DNA from: Kribbella sp. ALI-6-A
Lineage (GTDB): Bacteria > Actinomycetota > Actinomycetes > Propionibacteriales > Kribbellaceae
Assembly (NCBI RefSeq): GCF_001984195.1
Contig: NZ_MTQN01000012.1
Location: forward strand, 558,001-622,000
Reading direction: 5' to 3'
DNA length: 64,000 nt
Below are positions 7,379 to 15,611 of the stretch, one piece after another (the first letter of the stretch is position 1; every line of letters begins with the position of its first letter). A model generated the notes under the pieces. The model worked only from the letters and a program-made list of their open reading frames with translations, was not told the origin of the DNA and ran no database searches. The position numbers and the translations under genes were made by a program.

Positions 7379-8586
7379 CGTTCTCCTTCTCCGCCGTCCG
7401 ACCAGGGCAGCCAGGCCTCGACCTGCCAGCCGCCGTCCTGCGTGGGCCCGGTGGTCAGCTGTCCACCGGACAGCGTGACCCGCTCACTCAGTCCGACCAG
7501 TCCGGCACCGGAGCCCGGGAGAAGTGAACCAGCCGCGACCGGCCGCACGTTCCGCACCCGGACGGTGACGCCCTCGCCCTCGGCGCCGCGGACGAGGACC
7601 TCGGTGGTCGCACCCCGGGCGTGCTTGTGCACGTTGGTCAGCGACTCCTGGACGATCCGGTAGACGGTTCGGCCGACCAGCGGCGGTACGCCGTCCGGCA
7701 GGTCCAGCTCGCTGCGCACGTCCACGCCCGCGGCTCGCGAGTCGTCGACCAGCCGGGCCAGGTCGGACGCCTTCGGCACCGGAGCCAGGTCGGCGCCGTC
7801 CAGGCTCAGGTCGGTTCGCAGTACGCCGAGCACCTCGCGCAGGTCCTCCATCGCCTGGCGGGCGGTCTGCCGGATCAGCCCGGCCGAGCTCTCCACCTTC
7901 TCCGGACCGACCGCGGGGTTCACCTCCAGGCCGCCGGCGTGCAGCGCGATCAGCGACACCTTGTGGGCGAGCACGTCGTGCATCTCCTGGGCGATCCGCG
8001 CCCGCTCGCCCAGCTTGGCTTGCTCGGCTCGCAGCTCACGCTCGGCCTCGGCCCGCTCGGCCCGGTCCCGCAGGGAGACCATCAGGTCGCGCCGGGCGCC
8101 CACGTAGGCCCCGACGGCGACCCAGCTGCCGACCAGGAACGGCCCGGTGAACAGCAGCACGTACGGGTCGGTGTTCTGCTGCCAGGACGTCGCGACGTAC
8201 GCCGCGTAGCCGGCCAGACTGAGCACGGCCAGCCAGACGTCCCGGCGCCGGATCGCCAATGTCAGCAGCGCCAAACCCATCGGCACGAAGATCTGTGCAC
8301 TCGCCATCGCCAGGATGCCGATGATGGTCACGGCGATCGGGTAACGCCGTCGCCACCACAGCACGAGCGAGGCGACCACACCGATGCCCAGCACGACCCA
8401 GCTCTTCGTGATCCAGCCGGCCCGGCCGCCGGTACCGGCCGCCTGGGCGACGATGGTCAGCAGACTGAAGCCGATGTACATCAGGTCGCGCAGCCGCGGG
8501 GCGTGCCGGACGAGCCAGTCGTACCACCGGCGGAACCAGCGGTACGGCCGGCGGAGCCAGGCGAACCACCGGCGCGACCGTTGCAC
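7375..8586 (-). CDS. Membrane sensor histidine kinase (HisKA_3 type)
   Basis: Histidine kinase of 403 residues, partner of the adjacent NarL-type regulator. After a basic, tryptophan-rich N-terminus there are several membrane helices (about residues 36-165) with short loops and no large outer domain. The dimerisation/phospho-acceptor region has H203 in AQEMHDVLAHKVSL, and the HATPase part shows VYRIVQESLTNVHKHA and GAGLVGLSERV. The small extracytoplasmic part suggests sensing within the membrane, as in kinases that watch cell-envelope stress. The start codon is GTG at 8586 with a weak GGA upstream. The gene is divergent from an ABC-2 transporter. Confidence 0.92.
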   Translation of the reverse strand: MQRSRRWFAWLRRPYRWFRRWYDWLVRHAPRLRDLMYIGFSLLTIVAQAAGTGGRAGWITKSWVVLGIGVVASLVLWWRRRYPIAVTIIGILAMASAQIFVPMGLALLTLAIRRRDVWLAVLSLAGYAAYVATSWQQNTDPYVLLFTGPFLVGSWVAVGAYVGARRDLMVSLRDRAERAEAERELRAEQAKLGERARIAQEMHDVLAHKVSLIALHAGGLEVNPAVGPEKVESSAGLIRQTARQAMEDLREVLGVLRTDLSLDGADLAPVPKASDLARLVDDSRAAGVDVRSELDLPDGVPPLVGRTVYRIVQESLTNVHKHARGATTEVLVRGAEGEGVTVRVRNVRPVAAGSLLPGSGAGLVGLSERVTLSGGQLTTGPTQDGGWQVEAWLPWSDGGEGER

Positions 8587-8729
8587 TCCGTCAGCCTAGT
8601 CGCGCTGCGTGCTGTCTTTCGTCCCCCTTCCGGGGGTCCTCCCGGCGCGTTTGCGGCGACTTTCGTAGGGGGCCGGTCGAGACGGTCGGTCGATGTGGCG
8701 CGGGGGTGCGGCGCGGAACAGTGGTGGCC

Positions 8730-9617
8730 ATGATCACCGTCGAGAACCTGAGCAAGCGGTACGGCAGCACCACGGCTGTCTCCGACGTCTCCTTCACTGT
8801 CGAGGCCGGCAGCATCACCGGCTTCCTCGGCCCGAACGGCGCCGGCAAGTCCACCACGCTGCGCATGCTGACCGGGCTGACCCCGCCCAGCGCGGGGACC
8901 GCCACCATCGCCGGCAAGCGGTACGCCGACCTGCCGAACCCCGGCCGCGTCGTCGGCGTCATGCTCGACGCGGCGGCCCAGCACCCGGGTCGCACCGGCC
9001 GGGAGACGCTGCAGCTCAACGCGAGCCTGCTCGGCGTCCCGAAGAGCCGGGCGGACGAGATGCTGGACGCCGTCGGCCTGACCGGGGCCGCGAAGCGCCG
9101 CGTCGGGCAGTACTCGCTCGGTATGCGGCAGCGGCTCGGCATCGCCAGCGCGCTGCTCGGTGACCCGGCCGCCCTGATCCTGGACGAGCCGGCCAACGGC
9201 ATGGACCCGGAGGGCATCCGCTGGATGCGCGGCCTGCTGCAGGACTTCGCCGCCCGGGGCGGCACGGTGATCCTGTCCAGCCACCTGCTGGGCGAGGTCC
9301 AGGCGACCGTCGACCGGCTGGTCGTCATCGGTGGCGGCCGGATCGTCGCCGACGGCTCGCTGGCCGAGCTGCTGTCCGGCAGCGGCACGCTGGTGCGCGG
9401 CCTCGACCCGGTCGGCCTGAACCAGGCCCTGACCGCGGCCGGCCTGAGCCTGGAACCGCTGCACGACGGCGCCCTGCGCGTCGACGCCACCGCCGAGCAG
9501 GTCGGCCGTGCGGCCGCCGCGGCGGGCCAGATCCTGATCGAGCTGCGCGAGAGCGACAGCGCCGGCCTGGAGGAACTGTTCTTCCAGCTGACCACTCCGA
9601 CCGCCGTCGCGGCCTGA
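8730..9617 (+). CDS. ABC transporter ATP-binding protein
   Basis: ATPase subunit of 295 residues. The Walker A motif is GPNGAGKS (about 34-41), the signature is YSLGMRQRLGIA, the Walker B is ALILDEPANGMDPEG, and the switch histidine is in ILSSHLLGEV. It belongs to the drug or peptide exporter group that works with ABC-2 permeases. The permease follows at 9645. ATG 8730 was chosen because MITVENLSKRYG is the canonical N-terminus; GTG codons lie upstream. The divergent two-component system suggests inducible export or self-protection. Confidence 0.93.
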   Translation: MITVENLSKRYGSTTAVSDVSFTVEAGSITGFLGPNGAGKSTTLRMLTGLTPPSAGTATIAGKRYADLPNPGRVVGVMLDAAAQHPGRTGRETLQLNASLLGVPKSRADEMLDAVGLTGAAKRRVGQYSLGMRQRLGIASALLGDPAALILDEPANGMDPEGIRWMRGLLQDFAARGGTVILSSHLLGEVQATVDRLVVIGGGRIVADGSLAELLSGSGTLVRGLDPVGLNQALTAAGLSLEPLHDGALRVDATAEQVGRAAAAAGQILIELRESDSAGLEELFFQLTTPTAVAA

Positions 9618-9644
9618 TCACCACTTCCACCGGGAGCTTCTGAC

Positions 9645-10472
9645 ATGACTGTCACCGACGTCACCACCCCGACCGCCGCCGGGACGAACCCTGCGGCAGC
9701 CGGCAAGCACCGGGCCGCCGTAGGGTCCAGCCTGCCGCCGGCCACGGGCCAGCCCTTCCTCAAGCTCGTCGCGATCGAGCTGCGCAAGTCCGTCAACACC
9801 CGCAGCGGCCGGGTGCTGATTCTCGGCATCCTGGCCGTCGCACTGGCCGCGCTGGCCTGGCAGCTGACGCATCTGCCCAACGGCCCGGTCGCCTTCAACG
9901 ACAACCTGATGGCCGCCTCGACCGGTGTCCAGCTGCTGCTGCCGGTGATCGGCGTGATGGCGATGACGAGTGAGTGGACCCAGCGGACCGCGCTGACCAC
10001 CTTCACGCTGTCGCCGCGCCGGGTCCGCGTCCAGCTGGCCAAGTTCGTCGCGGCGATCGTGCTGAGCGTCGTCGTCCTGACCGTGACCAGCGCGCTGGCG
10101 CTGGGCGCGACCGCCGTCGGCGGTGCGGCCGGTGGCGACGGAGCGACGTACGCCGGACTGGGCGGCTCGCTGGCCGGTGCCTACCTGGCCAACGCGCTGA
10201 ACGTGGTGATGGGCGCCGCCTTCGGCGCCGTGATCGCACAGACCGCCGTGGCCATCCTGGTCTTCTTCATCGCGCCGACCGCCTGGTCGCTGGCCGGGCC
10301 GGCGCTGTTCAAGGACAACGCGGACTGGCTGGACGTCTTCGGCGCCTTCGGCCGGATCGCGGCGCGCGATCTCGGCGGGATGCTGCCCGAGACGCTCACC
10401 GCGATCGGGGTCTGGATCGTGCTGCCGACGATCGTCGGACTGTGGGCAAGCTCACGTCGCGAGGTGAAGTAA
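9645..10472 (+). CDS. ABC-2 type transporter permease
   Basis: Integral membrane partner of the ATPase encoded 27 bp upstream; 275 residues. A cytosolic N-terminal tail of about 45 residues is followed by six predicted helices, including VLILGILAVALAALAW, MAASTGVQLLLPVIGVMAMT, and AVAILVFFIAPTAWSLAG. The segment SEWTQRTALTTFTLSPRR after helix 2 is the conserved loop of ABC-2 permeases. GGGAG precedes the ATG. The substrate cannot be assigned. Confidence 0.92.
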   Translation: MTVTDVTTPTAAGTNPAAAGKHRAAVGSSLPPATGQPFLKLVAIELRKSVNTRSGRVLILGILAVALAALAWQLTHLPNGPVAFNDNLMAASTGVQLLLPVIGVMAMTSEWTQRTALTTFTLSPRRVRVQLAKFVAAIVLSVVVLTVTSALALGATAVGGAAGGDGATYAGLGGSLAGAYLANALNVVMGAAFGAVIAQTAVAILVFFIAPTAWSLAGPALFKDNADWLDVFGAFGRIAARDLGGMLPETLTAIGVWIVLPTIVGLWASSRREVK

Positions 10473-10503
10473 GCGGCGCTCACGAGCGCAAAGACGCGGT
10501 GGG

Positions 10504-10531
10504 CTCGGCTGGTTCGAGGGGACCAGCCGGG
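10504..10531 (+). terminator. Hairpin terminator after the ABC permease
   Basis: CTCGGCTGGT (10504-10513) pairs with ACCAGCCGGG (10522-10531), ten pairs including one G-U, with an 8-base loop. It ends the ABC operon before DUF3073. Confidence 0.6.
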
Positions 10532-10688
10532 CCCATCGGCCTGTCATCGGAGGTCTGGAAGTGTCCGAGCAGGGGGCGGTGCGTGTGTCGATCCCCGGGG
10601 CCGGGTAACCTAGAACCACGATTACTGACGACTGATCCGTGGGCGCCACGCTGCGTACCCGGTTGACTTGTGCGAGGGGGTCGACGCT

Positions 10689-10880
10689 ATGGGGCGCGGC
10701 CGTGCAAAGGCCAAGCAGACGAAGGTCGCTCGCGACCTGAAGTACCGCACCTGGGAGACCGACTTGGAGCAGCTCAAGCGTGAGCTGGCCGGTGGGGCCG
10801 AGGGCGGTACCAGTTCTGTGAACGGTGACTACGACGCAGACGCCGGCGATGACGCCGACGACTACCACCCCCGTCGGTAA
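10689..10880 (+). CDS. DUF3073 small conserved actinobacterial protein
   Basis: Small protein of 63 residues. The N-terminus MGRGRAKAKQTKVARDLKY is the strongly conserved, basic block of DUF3073, and the acidic tail (DADAGDDADDYHPRR) is usual. The ATG at 10689 has AGGGGG upstream; a longer reading frame from 10668 lacks homology. DUF3073 genes commonly sit next to purM and purF in actinobacteria, as here. Molecular function is not known. A large hairpin follows at 10898. Confidence 0.9.
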   Translation: MGRGRAKAKQTKVARDLKYRTWETDLEQLKRELAGGAEGGTSSVNGDYDADAGDDADDYHPRR

Positions 10881-10897
10881 AGCGACAGCAGCTCCAG

Positions 10898-10934
10898 TGA
10901 CTGGTCCATGCGCCTGAGGCGCCTGGACCAGTCA
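10898..10934. terminator. Strong hairpin after DUF3073
   Basis: TGACTGGTCCA (10898-10908) pairs perfectly with TGGACCAGTCA (10924-10934), and an inner GCGCC/GGCGC helix closes on a three-base loop. Confidence 0.8.
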
Positions 10935-10972
10935 GCTGTGCTCGACCCGACGGAGTTCGTCACACCAGTACC

Positions 10973-10999
10973 GCAGGTCCTGTTGGCCTGCCGTTTTTT
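10973..10999 (+). terminator. Rho-independent terminator with a U6 tract
   Basis: GCAGG-T-CC / GG-CCTGC closed by TGTT, followed after CG by six T residues (10994-10999). A true U-tract is uncommon in this GC-rich window. It is a second stop after DUF3073. Confidence 0.6.
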
Positions 11000-11031
11000 C
11001 TGCCGCGTTCAGGCGCTGGTGTGGCTCACGA

Positions 11032-11071
11032 GCCTGTCCGCGACAGGCGGCGCTCACCCGCGGTGAACGCC
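11032..11071 (-). terminator. Paired hairpins after purM
   Basis: GCCTGTC/GACAGGC (11032-11048, 3-base loop) and GGCGCTCACC/GGTGAACGCC (11049-11071, one mismatch) lie downstream of the minus-strand purM gene. Together with the two plus-strand hairpins, the 245-bp gap from 10881 to 11126 consists largely of terminator structures and holds no gene that I can see. Confidence 0.5.
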
Positions 11072-11126
11072 ACCTGAGCGGTCCCGGCTGCGGACCACGA
11101 GGCACTGCGTCGTACCCCGGCGCCGG

Positions 11127-12197
11127 TCAGCTCGCGTAGTCGCCCTGCAGCTCGACACCGGTGGTGCCGGTGCTGACCTCGCCGCAGACCCAGGCGGGGA
11201 TGTCGCGCTCGGCGAGGACGGCGATCGCGCGGTCCGCGGTGGACGGGTCCAGGACGGCGACCATGCCGACGCCCATGTTCAGCGTCTTCTCCAGCTCGAG
11301 CTGCGGGACGTCGCCGAGCTTGCCGACCAGGCCGAAGACCGGCGCCGGCGTCCAGGTGGACCGGTCGATCCGGACCGCCAGTTCGTCGGGGATCACGCGG
11401 GCCAGGTTCGCCGCGAAGCCGCCACCGGTGATGTGCGACATCGCGTGCAGCGGACGCTCGCCGTCGGCGTTCAGCGCCCGGATCAGCTCCAGGCAGTGCT
11501 TGGCGTAGACCCGCGTCGGCGTGATCAGGGTGTCGCCGAGCGTGCCACCGAACTCCGGAACCTCACGGTCGAGCTGCCAGCCGGCCCGGTCGAAGAAGAC
11601 GTGCCGGACCAGGGAGTACCCGTTCGAGTGCAGGCCGGACGAGGCCATCGCGAGCACGACGTCCCCGGCCTTGACCCGCTCCGCGCCGAGCAGCTCGTCG
11701 GCCTCGACGACCCCGGTCGCGGCGCCGGCGACGTCGTACTCGTCGGCCTCCAGCAAGCCTGGGTGCTCGGCCGTCTCACCGCCGACCAGCGCCGTACCGG
11801 CCTCGACACAGGCCTCGGCGATGCCCTTGACGATCTGCGCGATCGTCTCCGGGACCACCTTGCCGGTGCAGATGTAGTCGGTCATGAACAGCGGCTCGGC
11901 ACCGCAGACCACCAGGTCGTCGACGACCATGCCGACCAGGTCGAACCCGATCGTGTCGTGCCGGTCCAGCTTCTGCGCGATCGCGACCTTGGTCCCGACG
12001 CCGTCGGTGGAGGTGGCCAGCAGCGGCCGCCGGTACGCCGTCAGCGCGCTGGCGTCGAACAGCCCGGCGAAACCACCGAGCCCCCCGACCACCTCGGGAC
12101 GGGTCGCCTTGGACACCCACTCCTTCATCAGCTCGACGGCCCGGTCCCCGGCCTCGATGTCGACTCCGGCGGCGGCGTAGCTCGCGCCCTGGCTCAC
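11127..12197 (-). CDS. purM: Phosphoribosylformylglycinamidine cyclo-ligase (AIR synthetase)
   Basis: De novo purine synthesis, step 5: ATP-dependent closure of FGAM to AIR. The protein has 356 residues, the usual length. It shows GVDIEAGDRAVELMK at the N-terminus, the ATP-binding DGVGTKVAIAQ, NDLVV-like VDDLVVCGAEPLFMTDY, GGETAEHPG and the late SHITGGGFAANLARV. The GTG start at 12197 has AAGGAG six bases upstream; an in-frame ATG at 12281 lacks homology. It lies 171 bp downstream of purF on the same strand and is probably cotranscribed with it. That 171-bp gap contains only a tight GGGACG/CGTCCC palindrome at 12217-12229. Confidence 0.97.
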   Translation of the reverse strand: MSQGASYAAAGVDIEAGDRAVELMKEWVSKATRPEVVGGLGGFAGLFDASALTAYRRPLLATSTDGVGTKVAIAQKLDRHDTIGFDLVGMVVDDLVVCGAEPLFMTDYICTGKVVPETIAQIVKGIAEACVEAGTALVGGETAEHPGLLEADEYDVAGAATGVVEADELLGAERVKAGDVVLAMASSGLHSNGYSLVRHVFFDRAGWQLDREVPEFGGTLGDTLITPTRVYAKHCLELIRALNADGERPLHAMSHITGGGFAANLARVIPDELAVRIDRSTWTPAPVFGLVGKLGDVPQLELEKTLNMGVGMVAVLDPSTADRAIAVLAERDIPAWVCGEVSTGTTGVELQGDYAS

Positions 12198-12368
12198 GGT
12201 GTTCTCCTTCGTCGGCGGGACGGCGTCCCGGAAGTTCGCCGGCCGGCGACGGGCGCGGTCGCGTGCGCCGCGGACGTCCACCGGCCGATGTCGCCGGACG
12301 CCCAGCCCGGCCGGGGCCCGCGGGACGCGGACGCTGCGGTCGGGAGCTGGGTCATCGGACGAGGGTGG

Positions 12369-13931
12369 CTACGGGCGGGACAGGGCGTCCGCGGCGCCGG
12401 CGCCGCCGGAGACCGACGCCAGGCCGTCGGCGTCGGTGCTGACCGGCACCTCCAGCAGGTGCTTGCCCAGGCGCTCCGGGTCCGGCAGCTCGACCGGGTA
12501 GACCCCGTCGAAGCAGGCGCGGCAGAGCTTGTCCTTCGGCACCGTGGTGGCCTCGATCAGCCCGTCGAGGCTGATGTAACCGAGCGAGTCGGCGCCGATC
12601 GAGCGGCAGATCTCCTCGGTGTTCAGGCCGTTGGCGATCAGCTCCGCGCGGCTGGCGAAGTCGATGCCGTAGAAGCACGGCCACTTCACCGGCGGCGACG
12701 AGATCCGGACGTGGATCTCGGCCGCGCCCGCCTCGCGCAGCATCCGGATCACCGCACGCTGGGTGTTGCCGCGCACGATCGAGTCGTCGACCACGACCAG
12801 CCGTTTGCCCTCGATCACCTCGCGCAGCGGGTTGAGCTTGAGCCGGATGCCGAGCTGGCGGATGGTCTGGCTGGGCTGGATGAAGGTCCGGCCGACGTAG
12901 GCGTTCTTGACCAGGCCCGACCCGTACGGGATGCCCGAGGCCTCGGCGTAGCCGATCGCGCCCGGCGTACCGGACTCCGGCGTGGCGATCACCAGGTCGG
13001 CGTCGACCGGGTGCTCCTTGGCCAGCCGGCGGCCGACCTCGACCCGGGTCGAGTGGATCCGCTGGCCGGAGATCTGGGTGTCCGGCCGGGCCAGGTAGAC
13101 GAACTCGAACAGGCAGCCCTTGAGGTCCGGCTCGGCGAACTTGGTGGAGCGCAGGCCGTTCTCGTCGATCGCGACGATCTCGCCCGGCTCGACCTCACGG
13201 ATGAAGCTGGCGCCGACGATGTCGAGGGCCGCGGTCTCGCTGGCGACCACCCAGCCCCGCTCGAGCCGGCCCAGCACCAGCGGGCGGATGCCCTGCGGGT
13301 CGCGGGCGGCGTACAGGGTGGACTCGTCCATGAAGATCAGGCTGAACGCGCCCTTGACCTTCGGCAGCACCCGCGCGGCCGCCTGCTCGACGCTCAGGTC
13401 CGGGTACGCCGCGAGCATCGAGGTGAGGATGTCGGTGTCGGACGAGGCGCCGTGCTTGGCGTTCGCCTTGGCGTGCTCGACCTCCAGGTCCAGCCCGAGA
13501 TCCAGGTCGTCGCTGCCGTCGAGCGTGGCCGCGAGGTCACCGGTGTTGGTCAGGTTGCCGTTGTGGGCGAGCGCCACCGACCCGGTCGCGGTGGACCGGA
13601 AGGTCGGCTGCGCGTTCGCCCAGACGCTGGAGCCGGTCGTCGAGTACCGGCAGTGCCCGACGGCGATGTGCCCCCGCAGCGACGCCAGCGTCGCTTCGTC
13701 GAACACCTGGCTGACCAGCCCCATGTCCTTGTAGACCAGGATCTGGCTGCCGTTGCCGACCGCGATCCCGGCCGACTCCTGCCCTCGGTGCTGCAGGGCG
13801 TAGAGACCGAAATAGGTGAGTTTGGCGACCTCTTCCCCAGGAGCCCAGACTCCGAAGACGCCACAGGCGTCCTGCGGACCCAGATCCTGCGGGTCGAGAT
13901 CATGAGTGAGCCGACCATCGCCACGAGCCAC
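12369..13931 (-). CDS. purF: Amidophosphoribosyltransferase
   Basis: First committed enzyme of purine synthesis (PRPP + glutamine to phosphoribosylamine); 520 residues. The N-terminal nucleophile is C23 in PQDACGVFGVW, after a 22-residue propeptide, as in the Bacillus-type Fe-S enzymes. Four cysteines in LKGCLFEF, KWPCFYGID and LCRACFDG match the [4Fe-4S] ligand set. The PRPP loop is VVVDDSIVRGNT. GTG at 13931 gives the conserved start ARGDGRLTHDL. A TAGACT -10-like box at 13939-13944 would place the transcript start at the GTG itself, so the mRNA may be leaderless. A tiny secreted-peptide gene ends only 24 bp upstream on the same strand. Confidence 0.97.
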   Translation of the reverse strand: MARGDGRLTHDLDPQDLGPQDACGVFGVWAPGEEVAKLTYFGLYALQHRGQESAGIAVGNGSQILVYKDMGLVSQVFDEATLASLRGHIAVGHCRYSTTGSSVWANAQPTFRSTATGSVALAHNGNLTNTGDLAATLDGSDDLDLGLDLEVEHAKANAKHGASSDTDILTSMLAAYPDLSVEQAAARVLPKVKGAFSLIFMDESTLYAARDPQGIRPLVLGRLERGWVVASETAALDIVGASFIREVEPGEIVAIDENGLRSTKFAEPDLKGCLFEFVYLARPDTQISGQRIHSTRVEVGRRLAKEHPVDADLVIATPESGTPGAIGYAEASGIPYGSGLVKNAYVGRTFIQPSQTIRQLGIRLKLNPLREVIEGKRLVVVDDSIVRGNTQRAVIRMLREAGAAEIHVRISSPPVKWPCFYGIDFASRAELIANGLNTEEICRSIGADSLGYISLDGLIEATTVPKDKLCRACFDGVYPVELPDPERLGKHLLEVPVSTDADGLASVSGGAGAADALSRP

Positions 13932-13938
13932 GGGCAAC

Positions 13939-13944
13939 AGTCTA
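13939..13944 (-). promoter_or_regulatory. Possible -10 box of purF (leaderless start)
   Basis: TAGACT on the minus strand fits TAnnnT. Its usual distance to the start site points to about 13931, the purF GTG, and there is no Shine-Dalgarno in front of that GTG. A matching -35 is weak. Confidence 0.35.
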
Positions 13945-13955
13945 CGGGACTGCTG

Positions 13956-14096
13956 TCACCAGCAAACGCCGCACGCTGCGTGCGGGTCGTCGGACACCGG
14001 CGGGTCCTCCCCCGCGACCGCCGAACCGGTCGTCAGCCACGCCGAGCCGGCCAGCAGCCCCGCCGAAACCGCCACCATCAGAAACCTCTTGATCAC
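13956..14096 (-). CDS. Small secreted peptide precursor, C-terminal CxxCW
   Basis: Gene of 46 codons. The start GTG at 14096 has GGAGGGG seven bases upstream, one of the best ribosome sites in the window. The product has a short basic start (MIKRF), a hydrophobic core (LMVAVSAGLLAGSAWLTTGS) and a signal-peptidase site AVA|GE. The predicted mature part is GEDPPVSDDPHAACGVCW, 18 residues with two cysteines. It is divergent from a TrmB/LuxR-type regulator (14200) and ends 24 bp before purF. This layout fits a secreted signal or effector peptide with its regulator. No family was recognised; the function is inference. Confidence 0.65.
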   Translation of the reverse strand: MIKRFLMVAVSAGLLAGSAWLTTGSAVAGEDPPVSDDPHAACGVCW

Positions 14097-14158
14097 AGCC
14101 AGTCCCCTCCGAAATAATCCGAAACCGTCTACTGAACGCGCTAAATCGACGCACCCTG

Positions 14159-14190
14159 TATATGGTCGGTTCCCAACAAGCGTTGGAAGG
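14159..14190 (+). promoter_or_regulatory. Candidate -10 and ribosome site of the LuxR-type regulator
   Basis: TATATG at 14159-14164, in an AT-richer stretch, resembles a -10 box. CCAAC-AAGC-GTTGG at 14173-14186 is a small inverted repeat that partly overlaps the ribosome site GGAAGG (14185-14190) and may be an operator or affect translation. Function is inferred. Confidence 0.35.
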
Positions 14191-14199
14191 GTGTGGAAA

Positions 14200-15183
14200 G
14201 TGCTGGAACCGCTGGGCCTGGACGAGGCGACCGCTGCGGTCTATGACGCCCTCCTCCGCGCACCGGACAGTACGCCACAGGAGATTGCCGCGCGAGTGAA
14301 TCGGCCATTGGCCGAGGTTCACCAGCTAATGGACGAGTTGCGCAAACTCGACCTTCTGGTCCCCACCTGGACCGATCCCGGCGTCGAGCACGCCGTGCAC
14401 CCCCGGGTCGGCCTGGCCGGCCTGGTCGAGCGCAGGCGCAGCGAGCTCAACCGGAAGCTCGGCGAGCTGGCCGAGGCGTCGGCGGCGGCCGAGGTGATGG
14501 CCGAGCAGTACAACGAGCTGCTCACCTCCCGCACCAGTGGTGACGTCGAGGTGCTCAAGGGCCGGGCGAACGCCTCCCGCCGGATCGAGGAGCTGGGCGC
14601 CAAGGCCCGCGAGAGCTTCTGGGGCCTGATCCCCGCCCATGTCGACGACATCGTCGCCCCGCCCGAAGAGTCCCCCGACCTGCCGCTGCTGGAGCGCGGG
14701 ATCAAGATGCGCAGCGTCTACCTGCAGAGCATGACGGTGTCCAAGCCCGGTCTCGAGTACGCCGCGTACATGCACAAGCGGGGTAACGAGGTCCGCGCGA
14801 CGCCCACGCTGCCGCTGCGGCTGCTGATCATCGACCAGGAGATCGCGATCATGCCGCTGGACCCGGCCGTGGAGAGCGCCGGCGCCGTGATCCACCGCAG
14901 CCCCGCGGTCGTCGCCCTCGCACTGGCCCTGTTCGACGCGTACTGGTCCCGCGCCACCGACCTGTTCGCCCCCGAGGACCGCGACAACGACTCGCCGCTC
15001 ACCCCGCACGAGGCCGAGGTGCTCCGCCTCCTGGCCGGCGGCGCCAAGGACGAGCAGGTCGCCCGGCTGCTGGGCATTTCTCTGCGCACCGCCCGCCGGA
15101 TCACCGCCAATCTCTCGGACCGCCTGGACGCCACTTCTCGTTTCGAATTGGGAGTGGCCGCCGCAAAACGCGGCTGGGTCTGA
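14200..15183 (+). CDS. TrmB-like/LuxR-type transcriptional regulator
   Basis: Regulator of 327 residues. The N-terminus (about 5-70: LGLDEATAAVYDALLRAPD, TPQEIAARVNRPLAEVHQLM) is a TrmB/winged-helix domain. A central domain of about 150 residues has a phospholipase-D-like or sugar-binding TrmB character (IKMRSVYLQS, LPLRLLIIDQEIAIMPL). The C-terminal LuxR helix-turn-helix (about 265-320) reads LTPHEAEVLRLLAGGAKDEQ and GISLRTARRITANL. There is no receiver or autoinducer domain. GTG at 14200 has GGAAGG nine bases upstream; GTG at 14191 is the alternative. It is divergent from the secreted-peptide gene, which is the most likely functional partner. Confidence 0.85.
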   Translation: MLEPLGLDEATAAVYDALLRAPDSTPQEIAARVNRPLAEVHQLMDELRKLDLLVPTWTDPGVEHAVHPRVGLAGLVERRRSELNRKLGELAEASAAAEVMAEQYNELLTSRTSGDVEVLKGRANASRRIEELGAKARESFWGLIPAHVDDIVAPPEESPDLPLLERGIKMRSVYLQSMTVSKPGLEYAAYMHKRGNEVRATPTLPLRLLIIDQEIAIMPLDPAVESAGAVIHRSPAVVALALALFDAYWSRATDLFAPEDRDNDSPLTPHEAEVLRLLAGGAKDEQVARLLGISLRTARRITANLSDRLDATSRFELGVAAAKRGWV

Positions 15184-15611
15184 CGCTGCATTTCCGGCAA
15201 TTCGTACGCCGGGCACAGCGGAATTCTGATCGAGACGGCAAGTCGACCCGCACGGCCTGCATTTCCCGCGGCCGTACAAATCACTCTTGCCGCGCGCTCC
15301 GTCATCACGGATTCTCTGCGCCCAGGACGTCGTCGCCGACCGGTCCCGCAGGTCAGCCCGCAGAGCGGCCGACCAGATCCAGCCCGGCGCTCGGCGGAAA
15401 ACCGCACGTGCCGGCGGCCGCGGCAAATCCAGTGCGGAATCATCTGGACTGGACCGGTTCACCATCTACGGTGGCAAGATTGTGCCATTGGGGTTGTGCT
15501 CGCGGTAAAAAAGTGCAAGAGCTACCGGCAATGGCTCCAGGCGGCGCTTCGTGTGGTATTGCCGAGCTAATCGAAGCGGCGGAGTGGGCGCTCCGGACGT
15601 CCGCCGGCGCG
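15184..15611. other. 428-bp non-coding stretch
   Basis: I see no convincing gene here. Several short open frames exist on both strands but lack ribosome sites, and their reading frames look like GC-rich chance frames. The segment around 15470-15530 is AT-richer and may hold a promoter, but no clear -35/-10 pair was found. Confidence 0.4.

Noticed and set aside
11433-14117. Very long open frame on the plus strand opposite purM, purF and the peptide gene
   Set aside because: It is an antisense shadow produced by high GC and third-position bias. Translation gives Arg/Gly/Val/Asp-rich low-complexity protein without motifs, whereas the minus strand encodes clear PurM and PurF.
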